Assembly: GCF_902506415.1 (NCBI RefSeq)
Contig: NZ_LR733275.1
Location: 2,023,795 to 2,087,794 of the forward strand
Direction: 5' to 3'
DNA length: 64,000 bases
From: Massilia sp. 9I
GTDB lineage: Bacteria; Pseudomonadota; Gammaproteobacteria; Burkholderiales; Burkholderiaceae_D
The notes under the pieces were generated by a model. The model did no database searches, had not been told where the DNA came from, and saw only the letters and a list, made by a program, of their open reading frames with translations. A program made the translations under genes and the position numbers. Shown here piece after piece: positions 8,948 to 17,183 of this stretch. How positions within the stretch are numbered: the stretch's first letter is position 1; each line of letters begins with the position of its first letter.

Positions 8948-9982
8948 TTACGCTGCGCGCGGCCGGAACACCGGCTCGGGGTCCAGGGTCGTGCGCAGGC
9001 CGATATCGTCGAAATGGGCGGCCAGCCAGGCCTCGGCCGCCTTCGCCCCACGGTCGTGCAGCAACTGCAGGAAGACCGGCTCTGCATTGAACTTGCTCGA
9101 GATGCTCAGTTCGCGCAGCGTGTCCTGCGCGCTGATCAGGTGCAGGCGCGTCGGTGCATGGGTAATGGCCCCGCCGCCCTCCTCGTCCGGCACGACATGC
9201 CGGTGTAACAGAGCGTTCACTTCGCGCACGAAGCTGATGTTGAAGGCCACCTCGTTCGAGCGGTTGCTGATGTCGGCCATGCTGCGCGGGACTTCCTTGC
9301 GCGCGAGCGGATTGATCTGGACCACCACCACATCCTGGCCGTTGTTCGACTCGACCAGGGGTGACAGCGGCGGATTCGCCGTGTAGCTGCCGTCCCAGTA
9401 CAGCTCACCGTCCACCTCGACCGAGGCGAACACGGTCGGCAGGCAGCAGGACGCCATCACCTTTTGCACGTCCAGCTGTGCGCGCGTCCACAGCTTGCCG
9501 CCGCCGGTATGCAGGTTGGTGGCATTGATGAAGATCGCCAGCTCGGTACAGGCGCGCACCCGCTCGAAGTCGATGTTCGCCATCAGGAACTGGCGCAAGG
9601 GATTGACCGTGAGCGGCATCTCGCGCACCGGCCCCGCCAGGGCGCCCGCCATCTCCATCATCTGGTAAAACGGCGAATGGCTCATGGTGAAGCCGCCCGC
9701 CAGGTGGTCGATCGGCGTGCGCTGCATCGGACTGAAGGCGGCGCTCAGGCCAAGGGATCGCCAGAAGCGGTCGAGCGCGCGGCGCGCCCCTTCGCGCCCG
9801 CCGCCGTGCGCCCAGCCGTCGGCCACCACGGCCGCATTGATCGCACCCGCGCTGGCGCCGCTCAAGGCGGTAATATCGAGCCGCTCGTCCTGCAGCAGGC
9901 GATCCAGCACACCCCAGGTGAAGGCGTCGTAGCTGCCGCCGCCCTGCAGGCCGAGGCTGATCTTCTTGTTCGTCGTTGGCAC
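8948..9982 (-). CDS. patatin-like phospholipase family protein
   Basis: This is a lipid acyl hydrolase of the patatin type, about 344 aa from the GTG at 9982. That start is preceded by GGGAG with a 5-base gap; an ATG at 10063 would add 27 residues and overlap the lrgB end. The fold's glycine-rich oxyanion motif is LGLQGGGSYDAFTWGVL, the nucleophile serine is in GASAGAINA and the catalytic Asp is in WDGSYTANPPL (DG dyad). The acid/base pair Ser/Asp is therefore complete. It sits just downstream of the lrgA-lrgB pair in the same direction, so it may be co-transcribed. No signal peptide is obvious, so it is probably cytoplasmic or membrane-associated. Confidence 0.9.
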   Translation of the reverse strand: MPTTNKKISLGLQGGGSYDAFTWGVLDRLLQDERLDITALSGASAGAINAAVVADGWAHGGGREGARRALDRFWRSLGLSAAFSPMQRTPIDHLAGGFTMSHSPFYQMMEMAGALAGPVREMPLTVNPLRQFLMANIDFERVRACTELAIFINATNLHTGGGKLWTRAQLDVQKVMASCCLPTVFASVEVDGELYWDGSYTANPPLSPLVESNNGQDVVVVQINPLARKEVPRSMADISNRSNEVAFNISFVREVNALLHRHVVPDEEGGGAITHAPTRLHLISAQDTLRELSISSKFNAEPVFLQLLHDRGAKAAEAWLAAHFDDIGLRTTLDPEPVFRPRAA

Positions 9983-10050
9983 ACTGGCTCCCGTGAAAGC
10001 AAATGACGCGAGTCTAGCAAGCACAGGAATGTTAAAGCGCGACGCTGCCT

Positions 10051-10788
10051 TCAGGCAAACCATTCCATGACGAGCGGGACCAGCCACGGGGCAATCAGCG
10101 CCGTCAGCGCACCATTCAGGCCCATCGCCAGGCCGGCAAATGCGCCCATTTCGGCGCCGCCCTGGAAGGCGCGCGCGGTGCCGATGCCGTGCGAGGCCAG
10201 CCCCAGCGCAAAGCCGCGCGCCGCCGGCGAGGCGATGCGCAGGCGGTCGAACAACCAGGGGCCCGTGATGGCCCCGAAAATGCCGGTGCCGATCACCAGG
10301 GCCGCGGTCAGCGCCGGGATGCCGCCGAGCCGCTCGGACACCGCCATCGCAATCGGCGAGGTGGCCGACTTCGGTCCCAGGGTGGCGGCCAGCTCCGGCG
10401 TGGCGTCCAGCAGCAGCGCGACGGCGACACTCGAGACGATCGCCGTCACGCTGCCGATCAGCAGGGCCGCGGCCAGCGGCGCGAAGGCGCGGCGCAGGCG
10501 CGGCAGCTGGCGCACCAGCGGCAGGGCCAGCGCCACGGTGGCGGGACCGAGCAGGAAGTGAACGAACTGGGCGCCGGCGAAGTAGCGCTGGTAAGACATC
10601 CCGGACAGCCACAGCACGGCCACCACCAGGGCGATCGAGATCGCCACCGGGTTGGCCAGCGGCGCACCCTTGAAGAAGCGCGTGATGCGGTGCGCGGCAA
10701 GATAAGCGCACAGGGTCATGGTCAGGCCCAGCAGCGGCGAAGCGGACAGGTAGACCCAGAAGCGGGTCAGTTCATGCAGTTCAAGCAT
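10051..10788 (-). CDS. LrgB family protein (CidB/LrgB, YohK-like)
   Basis: This is a polytopic inner-membrane protein of 245 aa, partner of the LrgA/CidA holin-like protein. The ATG at 10788 is preferred to the one at 10794 because GGAAGG then has correct spacing. About seven membrane segments are visible. The family block near the middle, LGPKSATSPIAMAVSERLGG, and LASHGIGTARAFQ near the C-terminus are characteristic. It overlaps the lrgA end by 8 bp, so the pair is translationally coupled. Members have been linked to murein hydrolase export control and to glycolate/pyruvate transport; either role is possible here. Confidence 0.93.
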   Translation of the reverse strand: MLELHELTRFWVYLSASPLLGLTMTLCAYLAAHRITRFFKGAPLANPVAISIALVVAVLWLSGMSYQRYFAGAQFVHFLLGPATVALALPLVRQLPRLRRAFAPLAAALLIGSVTAIVSSVAVALLLDATPELAATLGPKSATSPIAMAVSERLGGIPALTAALVIGTGIFGAITGPWLFDRLRIASPAARGFALGLASHGIGTARAFQGGAEMGAFAGLAMGLNGALTALIAPWLVPLVMEWFA

Positions 10789-11128
10789 CGCCATCCTTCC
10801 GCCCGAGTCCCTTGAGCAGCAGGCCGGTGACTGCCAATGCCAGCACGGTGCTGGCGGCAAGCGAGGCAAGGATGGCCAGCCAGTGGCCGCTGCCGCTGGC
10901 GGCGGCGGCATACACGCCGACGCCGGCCGGTACGAACAGCAGGGACAGGTGGGACAGCAGGGTGTTGGCGGCTTCCTCGACCAGTTTTTCCAGGCGCGGC
11001 CAGGTGATCAGCGCGGCCATCAGGAGCAGCATGCCGGCGACCGGGCCGGGAATCGGCAGCTTCAGGAGGAAGACGATGCCTTCGCCGAGGCATTGGAACA
11101 GCAGGAGGATGGTGAAGGCGGCGAGCAT
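10781..11128 (-). CDS. CidA/LrgA family holin-like membrane protein
   Basis: This is a small (115 aa) four-helix inner-membrane protein of the CidA/LrgA family, first gene of a pair with lrgB. The segment LPIPGPVAGMLLL near residue 25 is the family's signature proline-glycine turn, followed by FVPAGVGV near residue 65. It overlaps the lrgB start by 8 bp. The family forms holin-like oligomers or works with LrgB as a small-metabolite transporter. No LytTR or LysR regulator, the common partners of this system, is adjacent. Confidence 0.9.
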   Translation of the reverse strand: MLAAFTILLLFQCLGEGIVFLLKLPIPGPVAGMLLLMAALITWPRLEKLVEEAANTLLSHLSLLFVPAGVGVYAAAASGSGHWLAILASLAASTVLALAVTGLLLKGLGRKDGDA

Positions 11129-11201
11129 GATGCTTTGGGGAGCAAAGCGCTCAGCATAGCAAAATGGTGGGATGTCGTACGCCGGAGGTGTGCGGCGGAA
11201 C

Positions 11202-11312
11202 TTGGGTCCCGGCCTGCGCCGGGACGACGTTGGTAAGTGAGCGTGGAACCAGTTACAGCTGGATTTCTAACCCAGCCTAAAAACCGTCACCCCGGCGCAG
11301 GCCGGGGCCCAA
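11202..11312. repeat. inverted pair of REP-like hairpins (BIME-like)
   Basis: Two 27-bp units lie head-to-head at 11202-11228 and 11286-11312. They match at 24 of 27 positions when one is reverse-complemented. Each unit is itself a hairpin with stem GTCCCGGC/GCCGGGAC (copy 1) and loop CTGC. A T-A pair in copy 1 becomes C-G in copy 2, and the adjacent G-C becomes G-T, so the stem is kept by compensatory change. They lie between lrgA and hppD. Confidence 0.75.
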
Positions 11313-11340
11313 TTTGACCTTTTCTAGAACAGCCCGAAGC

Positions 11341-12423
<1,083 letters not shown>

Positions 12424-12495
12424 TTTTCTCTTCCTTGTTTCTCGTTGGTGGGCGGCCGCCTGTCTCGGGGGCGGCCGGGTCATTCAAAATCCGTA

Positions 12496-13401
12496 CTATT
12501 CCGCGAACACTTCCGCCAGCAGGCCGCGCAGCCACTGGTTGCCCGGATCCTGGTTATAGCGCCGGTGCCAGAACACATTGGTCTGCAGCGCCGGCAGCTC
12601 GAGCGGCGGCGTGATCCACTCCAGCCCGAAGGGCGCCCGGGCCCGCTCCGCCAGCTTCTGCGGCACCGTCACCACCAGGTCGCTGGTGCTCACCATATAG
12701 GGCACCGCGGTGAAATGCGGCACCCGGAAACGCACCGCGGGACCGATCCCGGCCCGCGCCAGCAGCACGTTGATGCGCTCGTACGGGCTCTCGTGCGAGT
12801 CGACCAGCATGTGCTCGGCCTTTACGAAACGCTCCAGCGTTACCTCACCCTTGCCCAGCGGATGGCCCTTGCGGAACATCGTCACATAGGGCTGGCGGAA
12901 CAGCTGGCGCTGGTACAGCGCTTCCGAGATGTCCTCGAAAGGCCCCACCGCCAGGTCCACCCGCCCGCCTTCCATCTCTTCCTTCAGTTCGAGCGAACCG
13001 GCGCGCACCGAACTGATTTCCACCTGCGGCGCCACCACCCTGCAGCGTTCGATCAGCGCCGGCATGAAGTAGATCTCGCCCACGTCCGTCATCGCCAGCA
13101 CGAAGCGCCGGTGGCTGCTGGCCGGATCGAAGCGGCTGCGCTGGTTCAGCGCCAGCGCCACCTGGGCCATCGCTACCCCGATCGGCTCGGCCATCTGGCT
13201 TGCCAGCGGGGTCGGCTGCATGCCGCTGGCGGTGCGCACGAACAGCTCGTCCCCAAACGACCGGCGCAGCCGCGCCAGGGCATTGCTCACCGCCGACTGG
13301 CTCAGGCCCAGTTTGCGGGCCGCCGAGGATATCTGGCGTTCCCGGTAGACTTCCTGGAAGACCGACAACAGGTTCAGGTCGATGGTGTGCGGTTCGATCA
13401 T
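12496..13401 (-). CDS. LysR family transcriptional regulator of the homogentisate genes
   Basis: This 301-aa LysR-type regulator has an N-terminal winged helix-turn-helix (residues about 8-65, with SSAARKLGLSQSAVSNALARLRR) and a C-terminal periplasmic-binding-like effector domain. It lies divergently to hmgA and immediately upstream of hppD in the same direction. The 25-bp inverted repeat in the hmgA-lysR gap is a textbook LysR box. Together this suggests it activates hmgA and possibly hppD in response to a pathway intermediate such as homogentisate. The effector is inferred, not shown. Confidence 0.92.
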   Translation of the reverse strand: MIEPHTIDLNLLSVFQEVYRERQISSAARKLGLSQSAVSNALARLRRSFGDELFVRTASGMQPTPLASQMAEPIGVAMAQVALALNQRSRFDPASSHRRFVLAMTDVGEIYFMPALIERCRVVAPQVEISSVRAGSLELKEEMEGGRVDLAVGPFEDISEALYQRQLFRQPYVTMFRKGHPLGKGEVTLERFVKAEHMLVDSHESPYERINVLLARAGIGPAVRFRVPHFTAVPYMVSTSDLVVTVPQKLAERARAPFGLEWITPPLELPALQTNVFWHRRYNQDPGNQWLRGLLAEVFAE

Positions 13402-13457
13402 GGCGTGGGCAGCATTGTCGGCCCGGCTCGGGCACGCGGCCAGCAGTATTTAGAATG

Positions 13458-13482
13458 TGAATAGTCTACATTTTTCTATTCA
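13458..13482. promoter_or_regulatory. LysR-type operator in the lysR-hmgA gap
   Basis: TGAATAG-N11-CTATTCA is a perfect 7-bp inverted repeat whose arms contain a T-N11-A core, the usual LysR recognition form. It lies 57 bp upstream of the lysR start and 72 bp upstream of the hmgA start, in the divergent promoter region. Confidence 0.7.
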
Positions 13483-13553
13483 TCTCGTAAAACATGGTGA
13501 ATTCTTCTACAGTGGCGGCGATCCCCATCCGTGTACGCACCAGGAGAAACAGC

Positions 13554-14861
13554 ATGAGCCAGAATCTTGAAACCAAGTCCGCCTACATGAGCGGATTCGG
13601 CAACGAGTTCGCCACCGAAGCCCTGCCGGGGGCCCTGCCGCAGCACCGCAACTCGCCGCAGCGCGTGGCCTATGGCCTGTATGCCGAACAGATTTCCGGT
13701 ACGGCCTTCACCGCGCCGCGCAGCCACAACCGCCGCTCCTGGCTGTACCGGATTCGCCCGGCCGCCGTGCATGGCACGTTTGCGCCGATCGATGCGGGCC
13801 GCATCGTCAGCCGCTTCGATACCCCGGCGCCGCCGAACCAGCTGCGCTGGAGCCCCCTGCCGATGCCCGATGCGCCGACCGATTTCATCGACGGCTGGGT
13901 CACGATGGCCGGCAACGGCTCGCCCGAATCGATGACCGGCTGTGCGATCCACCTGTACGCCGCCAACCGCGACATGGAAGGCCGCTACTTCTACAGCGCC
14001 GACGGCGAACTGCTGGTGGTGCCGCAGCTGGGCCGCCTGGCGATCGCCACCGAACTGGGCATGCTCGAGGTGGAGCCGCACGAGATCGCGGTGATCCCGC
14101 GCGGCGTGCGCTTTTCCGTCGCGCTGCCCGATGGTGAGGCGCGCGGCTATATCTGCGAGAACTTCGGCGCCCTGCTCCAGCTGCCCGACATGGGCCCGAT
14201 CGGCTCGAATGGCCTGGCCAACCCGCGCGACTTCCTGAGCCCGATCGCGCGCTACGAGGATGTCGAAGGCGACTTCGAGTTGGTGGCCAAGTTCTGCGGC
14301 GGCCTGTGGCGCGCTTCGATCGGGCATTCGCCGCTCGACGTGGTGGCCTGGCACGGCAATTACGCGCCGTATAAATACGACCTGCGCCACTTCAACACCA
14401 TCGGCTCGATCAGCTACGACCACCCGGACCCGTCGATCTTCCTGGTGCTGCAGGCGCCGAGCGACACCCCGGGCGTGGACACGCTCGACTTCGTGATCTT
14501 CCCGCCCCGCTGGCTGGTTGGCGAAGACACCTTCCGCCCGCCCTGGTTCCACCGCAACGTGGCCAGCGAGTTCATGGGCCTGATCCACGGCGCCTACGAC
14601 GCCAAGGCCGAGGGCTTCGTGCCGGGCGGCGCCAGCCTGCACAACTGCATGAGCGGCCACGGTCCGGATGCCGCGACCTTCGAGAAGGCCAGCAACGGCG
14701 ACACCAGCCGTCCGCACAAGGTGGCGGACACCATGGCCTTCATGTTCGAGACCCGCCACGTGATCGTGCCGACGCCCCATGCGCTGGCTTCGCCCCAGCT
14801 GCAGGGCGATTACCAGCAGTGCTGGGCAGGCATCGGGAAGCACTTCCGCAGCACCCCGTAA
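13554..14861 (+). CDS. hmgA: homogentisate 1,2-dioxygenase
   Basis: This Fe(II) ring-cleavage dioxygenase turns homogentisate into maleylacetoacetate. The 435-aa protein starts at 13554 after an AGGAGA site; the extra 20 codons in the longer frame are not needed. Conserved blocks include [18 protein letters not shown] at the N-terminus, [14 protein letters not shown] in the N-terminal cupin-like half, and the C-terminal metal region [14 protein letters not shown] with the later MSGHGPD block. Length fits the family. It follows directly on the product of hppD. Confidence 0.97.
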   Translation: MSQNLETKSAYMSGFGNEFATEALPGALPQHRNSPQRVAYGLYAEQISGTAFTAPRSHNRRSWLYRIRPAAVHGTFAPIDAGRIVSRFDTPAPPNQLRWSPLPMPDAPTDFIDGWVTMAGNGSPESMTGCAIHLYAANRDMEGRYFYSADGELLVVPQLGRLAIATELGMLEVEPHEIAVIPRGVRFSVALPDGEARGYICENFGALLQLPDMGPIGSNGLANPRDFLSPIARYEDVEGDFELVAKFCGGLWRASIGHSPLDVVAWHGNYAPYKYDLRHFNTIGSISYDHPDPSIFLVLQAPSDTPGVDTLDFVIFPPRWLVGEDTFRPPWFHRNVASEFMGLIHGAYDAKAEGFVPGGASLHNCMSGHGPDAATFEKASNGDTSRPHKVADTMAFMFETRHVIVPTPHALASPQLQGDYQQCWAGIGKHFRSTP

Positions 14862-14977
14862 TGGCAAGCTGACAATTCGTGTGGCGCGCAAGTCGCGCGG
14901 CATGCGATGATGCGGGGGCGCGCCGCTCCTGGCGCGCCCGGTCGCGGCCCGGCATGTCCGACGGAGGCCCCGCGCCA

Positions 14978-16306
14978 GTGGTAACCGACATACTGATCAT
15001 CTGCGTTCTCATCCTGATGAACGGCGTGTTCGCCATGAGCGAGTTGGCACTGGTCTCGGCCAAGCGCATGCGCCTGGAACGGCGCGCCGAAGAAGGCAGC
15101 CGCGGGGCGCGTACCGCGCTCTCCCTGGCCGACGACCCCAGCCACTTTCTCTCCACGGTACAGGTCGGGATCACCCTGATCGGCATTTTCAACGGTGCGT
15201 TCGGCGAAGCTTCGCTGGTCAGCCACCTCACGCCCCACTTCCAGAACGTCCCGGTCCTCGGGCCCTACGCGCGCGAGGCGGCGCTGGCGCTGGTGGTGGT
15301 CTCGATCACGATCGCCTCGATCATTTTCGGCGAACTGGTCCCGAAGCGCATCGCGATGGCCTTCCCGGAGACGATGGCGACCCTGATCTCGCAGCCGCTG
15401 CGCCTGCTGTCGGTGCTGATGACGCCTTTCGTCAAGCTCCTTTCGCTAAGCACCAACGCGATCGTGCGCATGATCGGCATCCGCGAAGCCAAAGAGGAAG
15501 CACCGACCGAAGAAGACATCACCGGCATGATCAAGGAAGGCGCCGACACCGGCGTCTTCGAGAAGACCGAATACGACATCGTCCAGCGCGCGCTGCGCCT
15601 CGACGACCAGCACCTGAAGTCCCTGATGACGCCGCGCGTCGACCTGGTCATCCTCGACCTCGAAGAAGACCGCCGCCACAACCTCGAGACCATTGCCGCC
15701 AACCCGTACAGCCGCTTCCCGGTGTGCCGCGGCGACCGCTCGCACATCCTCGGCTACGTGATGGCGCGCGACCTGTTCGCGCAGGCCGTGCGCGTCGGCG
15801 CGGCCGACGCCATCGACCTCGATGGCGCTGTGCAGGAACTGCTGTACGTGCCGGAGACCGTGAGCGCCATGGCCCTGCTCGAGATGTTCAAGAAGAACCG
15901 CGCCGAGCTGGCCCTGATCGTCGACGAATACGGCGATATCCAGGGCATGGTCACGCTGAGCGACGTGATGAGCGCCCTGGTCGGCGACGTGACCGTGGCG
16001 GGCGAAGAGCACGACGTCGACGCGGTCCAGCGCCCGGACGGCAGCTGGCTGCTGGACGGCGGCGTGTCGCTCGACCGCTTCCGCGACCTGCTCGAGACCG
16101 GCCAGACATTCCCGGGCGAGGCCGAAGGCGCCTACCACACGCTGGCAGGCTTCATGCTGTACCAGCTGGGCTTCATCCCGAAACCGTCCGACCTGGCGGA
16201 CTGGGAAGGCTTCCGCTTCGAGGTGATGGACATGGACGGCAACCGCATCGACCGCATCCTGGTGACGCGCTACACGCCGATCGAGGCGGAACCGGACCGC
16301 GACTGA
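14978..16306 (+). CDS. hemolysin family protein (CNNM-CBS-CorC_HlyC)
   Basis: This is an inner-membrane protein of about 442 aa, likely a Mg2+/Co2+ efflux-type transporter of the CNNM/CorC class rather than a haemolysin. In order it has an N-terminal CNNM/DUF21 membrane domain (helices in the first ~150 residues, with FGELVPKRIA), a CBS pair (LMTPRVDLVILDLE and EYGDIQGMVTLSDVM), and a C-terminal CorC_HlyC domain. The GTG at 14978 follows GGAGG by 10 bases and gives a start like that of family members; an in-frame ATG at 14954 lacks a clear ribosome site and is the alternative. Confidence 0.9.
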   Translation: MVTDILIICVLILMNGVFAMSELALVSAKRMRLERRAEEGSRGARTALSLADDPSHFLSTVQVGITLIGIFNGAFGEASLVSHLTPHFQNVPVLGPYAREAALALVVVSITIASIIFGELVPKRIAMAFPETMATLISQPLRLLSVLMTPFVKLLSLSTNAIVRMIGIREAKEEAPTEEDITGMIKEGADTGVFEKTEYDIVQRALRLDDQHLKSLMTPRVDLVILDLEEDRRHNLETIAANPYSRFPVCRGDRSHILGYVMARDLFAQAVRVGAADAIDLDGAVQELLYVPETVSAMALLEMFKKNRAELALIVDEYGDIQGMVTLSDVMSALVGDVTVAGEEHDVDAVQRPDGSWLLDGGVSLDRFRDLLETGQTFPGEAEGAYHTLAGFMLYQLGFIPKPSDLADWEGFRFEVMDMDGNRIDRILVTRYTPIEAEPDRD

Positions 16307-16368
16307 GCGCCTGGCCTTCCCCCACGCCCCATCCTGTGGTACAACACGCACCGCACCCAGGAGGCCCC

Positions 16369-17070
16369 ATGCAAGTCAATCCGATCCAGCTGTTCGACGC
16401 CGAAAGTTCGACCTACACCTACATCCTGTCCGCCCCGGATAGCCGGGATGCGGTGATCATCGACCCGGTCGACCGCCACTGGGAGCGCGACCTGGCGCAC
16501 ATCGAACGCCTCGGCTTGACACTGACCCACGTGCTGGAAACCCATGCCCACGCCGACCACGTCACCTCGGCCGGCAAACTGCGCGCCCTCACCGGCGCCA
16601 AGGCCTGCGTGCCGAGCGGCTGCGGCATTCCGCCGGCCGAAGTCCAGCTGCAGGACGGCGACGTCGTCCCCTTCGGCCTGCGCGAACACATCGCCGTGAT
16701 CCACACCCCCGGCCACACCGCCGGCAGCATGTGCTACCTGTGGCGCGGCAACCTGTTCACCGGCGACACCCTGCTGGTGGACGGCTGCGGGCGTACCGAT
16801 TTCCAGGGCGGCAGCGCCTGCGCGCTGTACGACAGCGTCACCCGCAAGCTGTTCGCGCTGGACGACGCCACCCGGGTCTGGCCCGGCCACGACTACAAGG
16901 GCCAGTCGGTGTCGAGCATCGGCTGGGAAAAGCGCCACAATGCGCGCCTGGCGAACCGTTCGCGCGAGGATTTCGTGGCCCTGATGGCGGCCCTGAACCT
17001 GCCGCGCCCGAAGCTGATGGATGTGGCGGTGCCGGCCAACCGCAACCTGGGCCTGCTGCACAGCATTTGA
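16369..17070 (+). CDS. MBL-fold persulfide dioxygenase-like protein (ETHE1 group)
   Basis: This 233-aa metallo-beta-lactamase-fold protein resembles the ETHE1/SDO persulfide dioxygenases, which oxidise glutathione persulfide to sulfite. The ATG at 16369 follows AGGAGG. The HxHxDH metal motif is HAHADHVTS at about residue 56. Then come TPGHTAGS and the ETHE1-type GDTLLVDGCGRTDFQGG, and WPGHDYKGQ supplies the last metal histidine. ETHE1 enzymes keep a mononuclear iron in this fold, and the GRTDFQ block is the feature that separates them from glyoxalase II. No rhodanese gene is next to it. Confidence 0.85.
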   Translation: MQVNPIQLFDAESSTYTYILSAPDSRDAVIIDPVDRHWERDLAHIERLGLTLTHVLETHAHADHVTSAGKLRALTGAKACVPSGCGIPPAEVQLQDGDVVPFGLREHIAVIHTPGHTAGSMCYLWRGNLFTGDTLLVDGCGRTDFQGGSACALYDSVTRKLFALDDATRVWPGHDYKGQSVSSIGWEKRHNARLANRSREDFVALMAALNLPRPKLMDVAVPANRNLGLLHSI

Positions 17071-17183
17071 GCAACACTTCTAGTTGCGCGCATGACAGAC
17101 GCATATAGTTCCGGTATGATGTTGCCATTATACAATATCTAGTGCGCGCTAGAAACATCAGTCTGCGTACACCATGCGACTGA

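Noticed and set aside
10064..10711. Long N-terminal extension of the patatin frame across lrgB
   Set aside because: The extension lies out of frame inside lrgB and reads as an Arg/Ala-rich shadow; a GTG with a ribosome site at 9982 is better.
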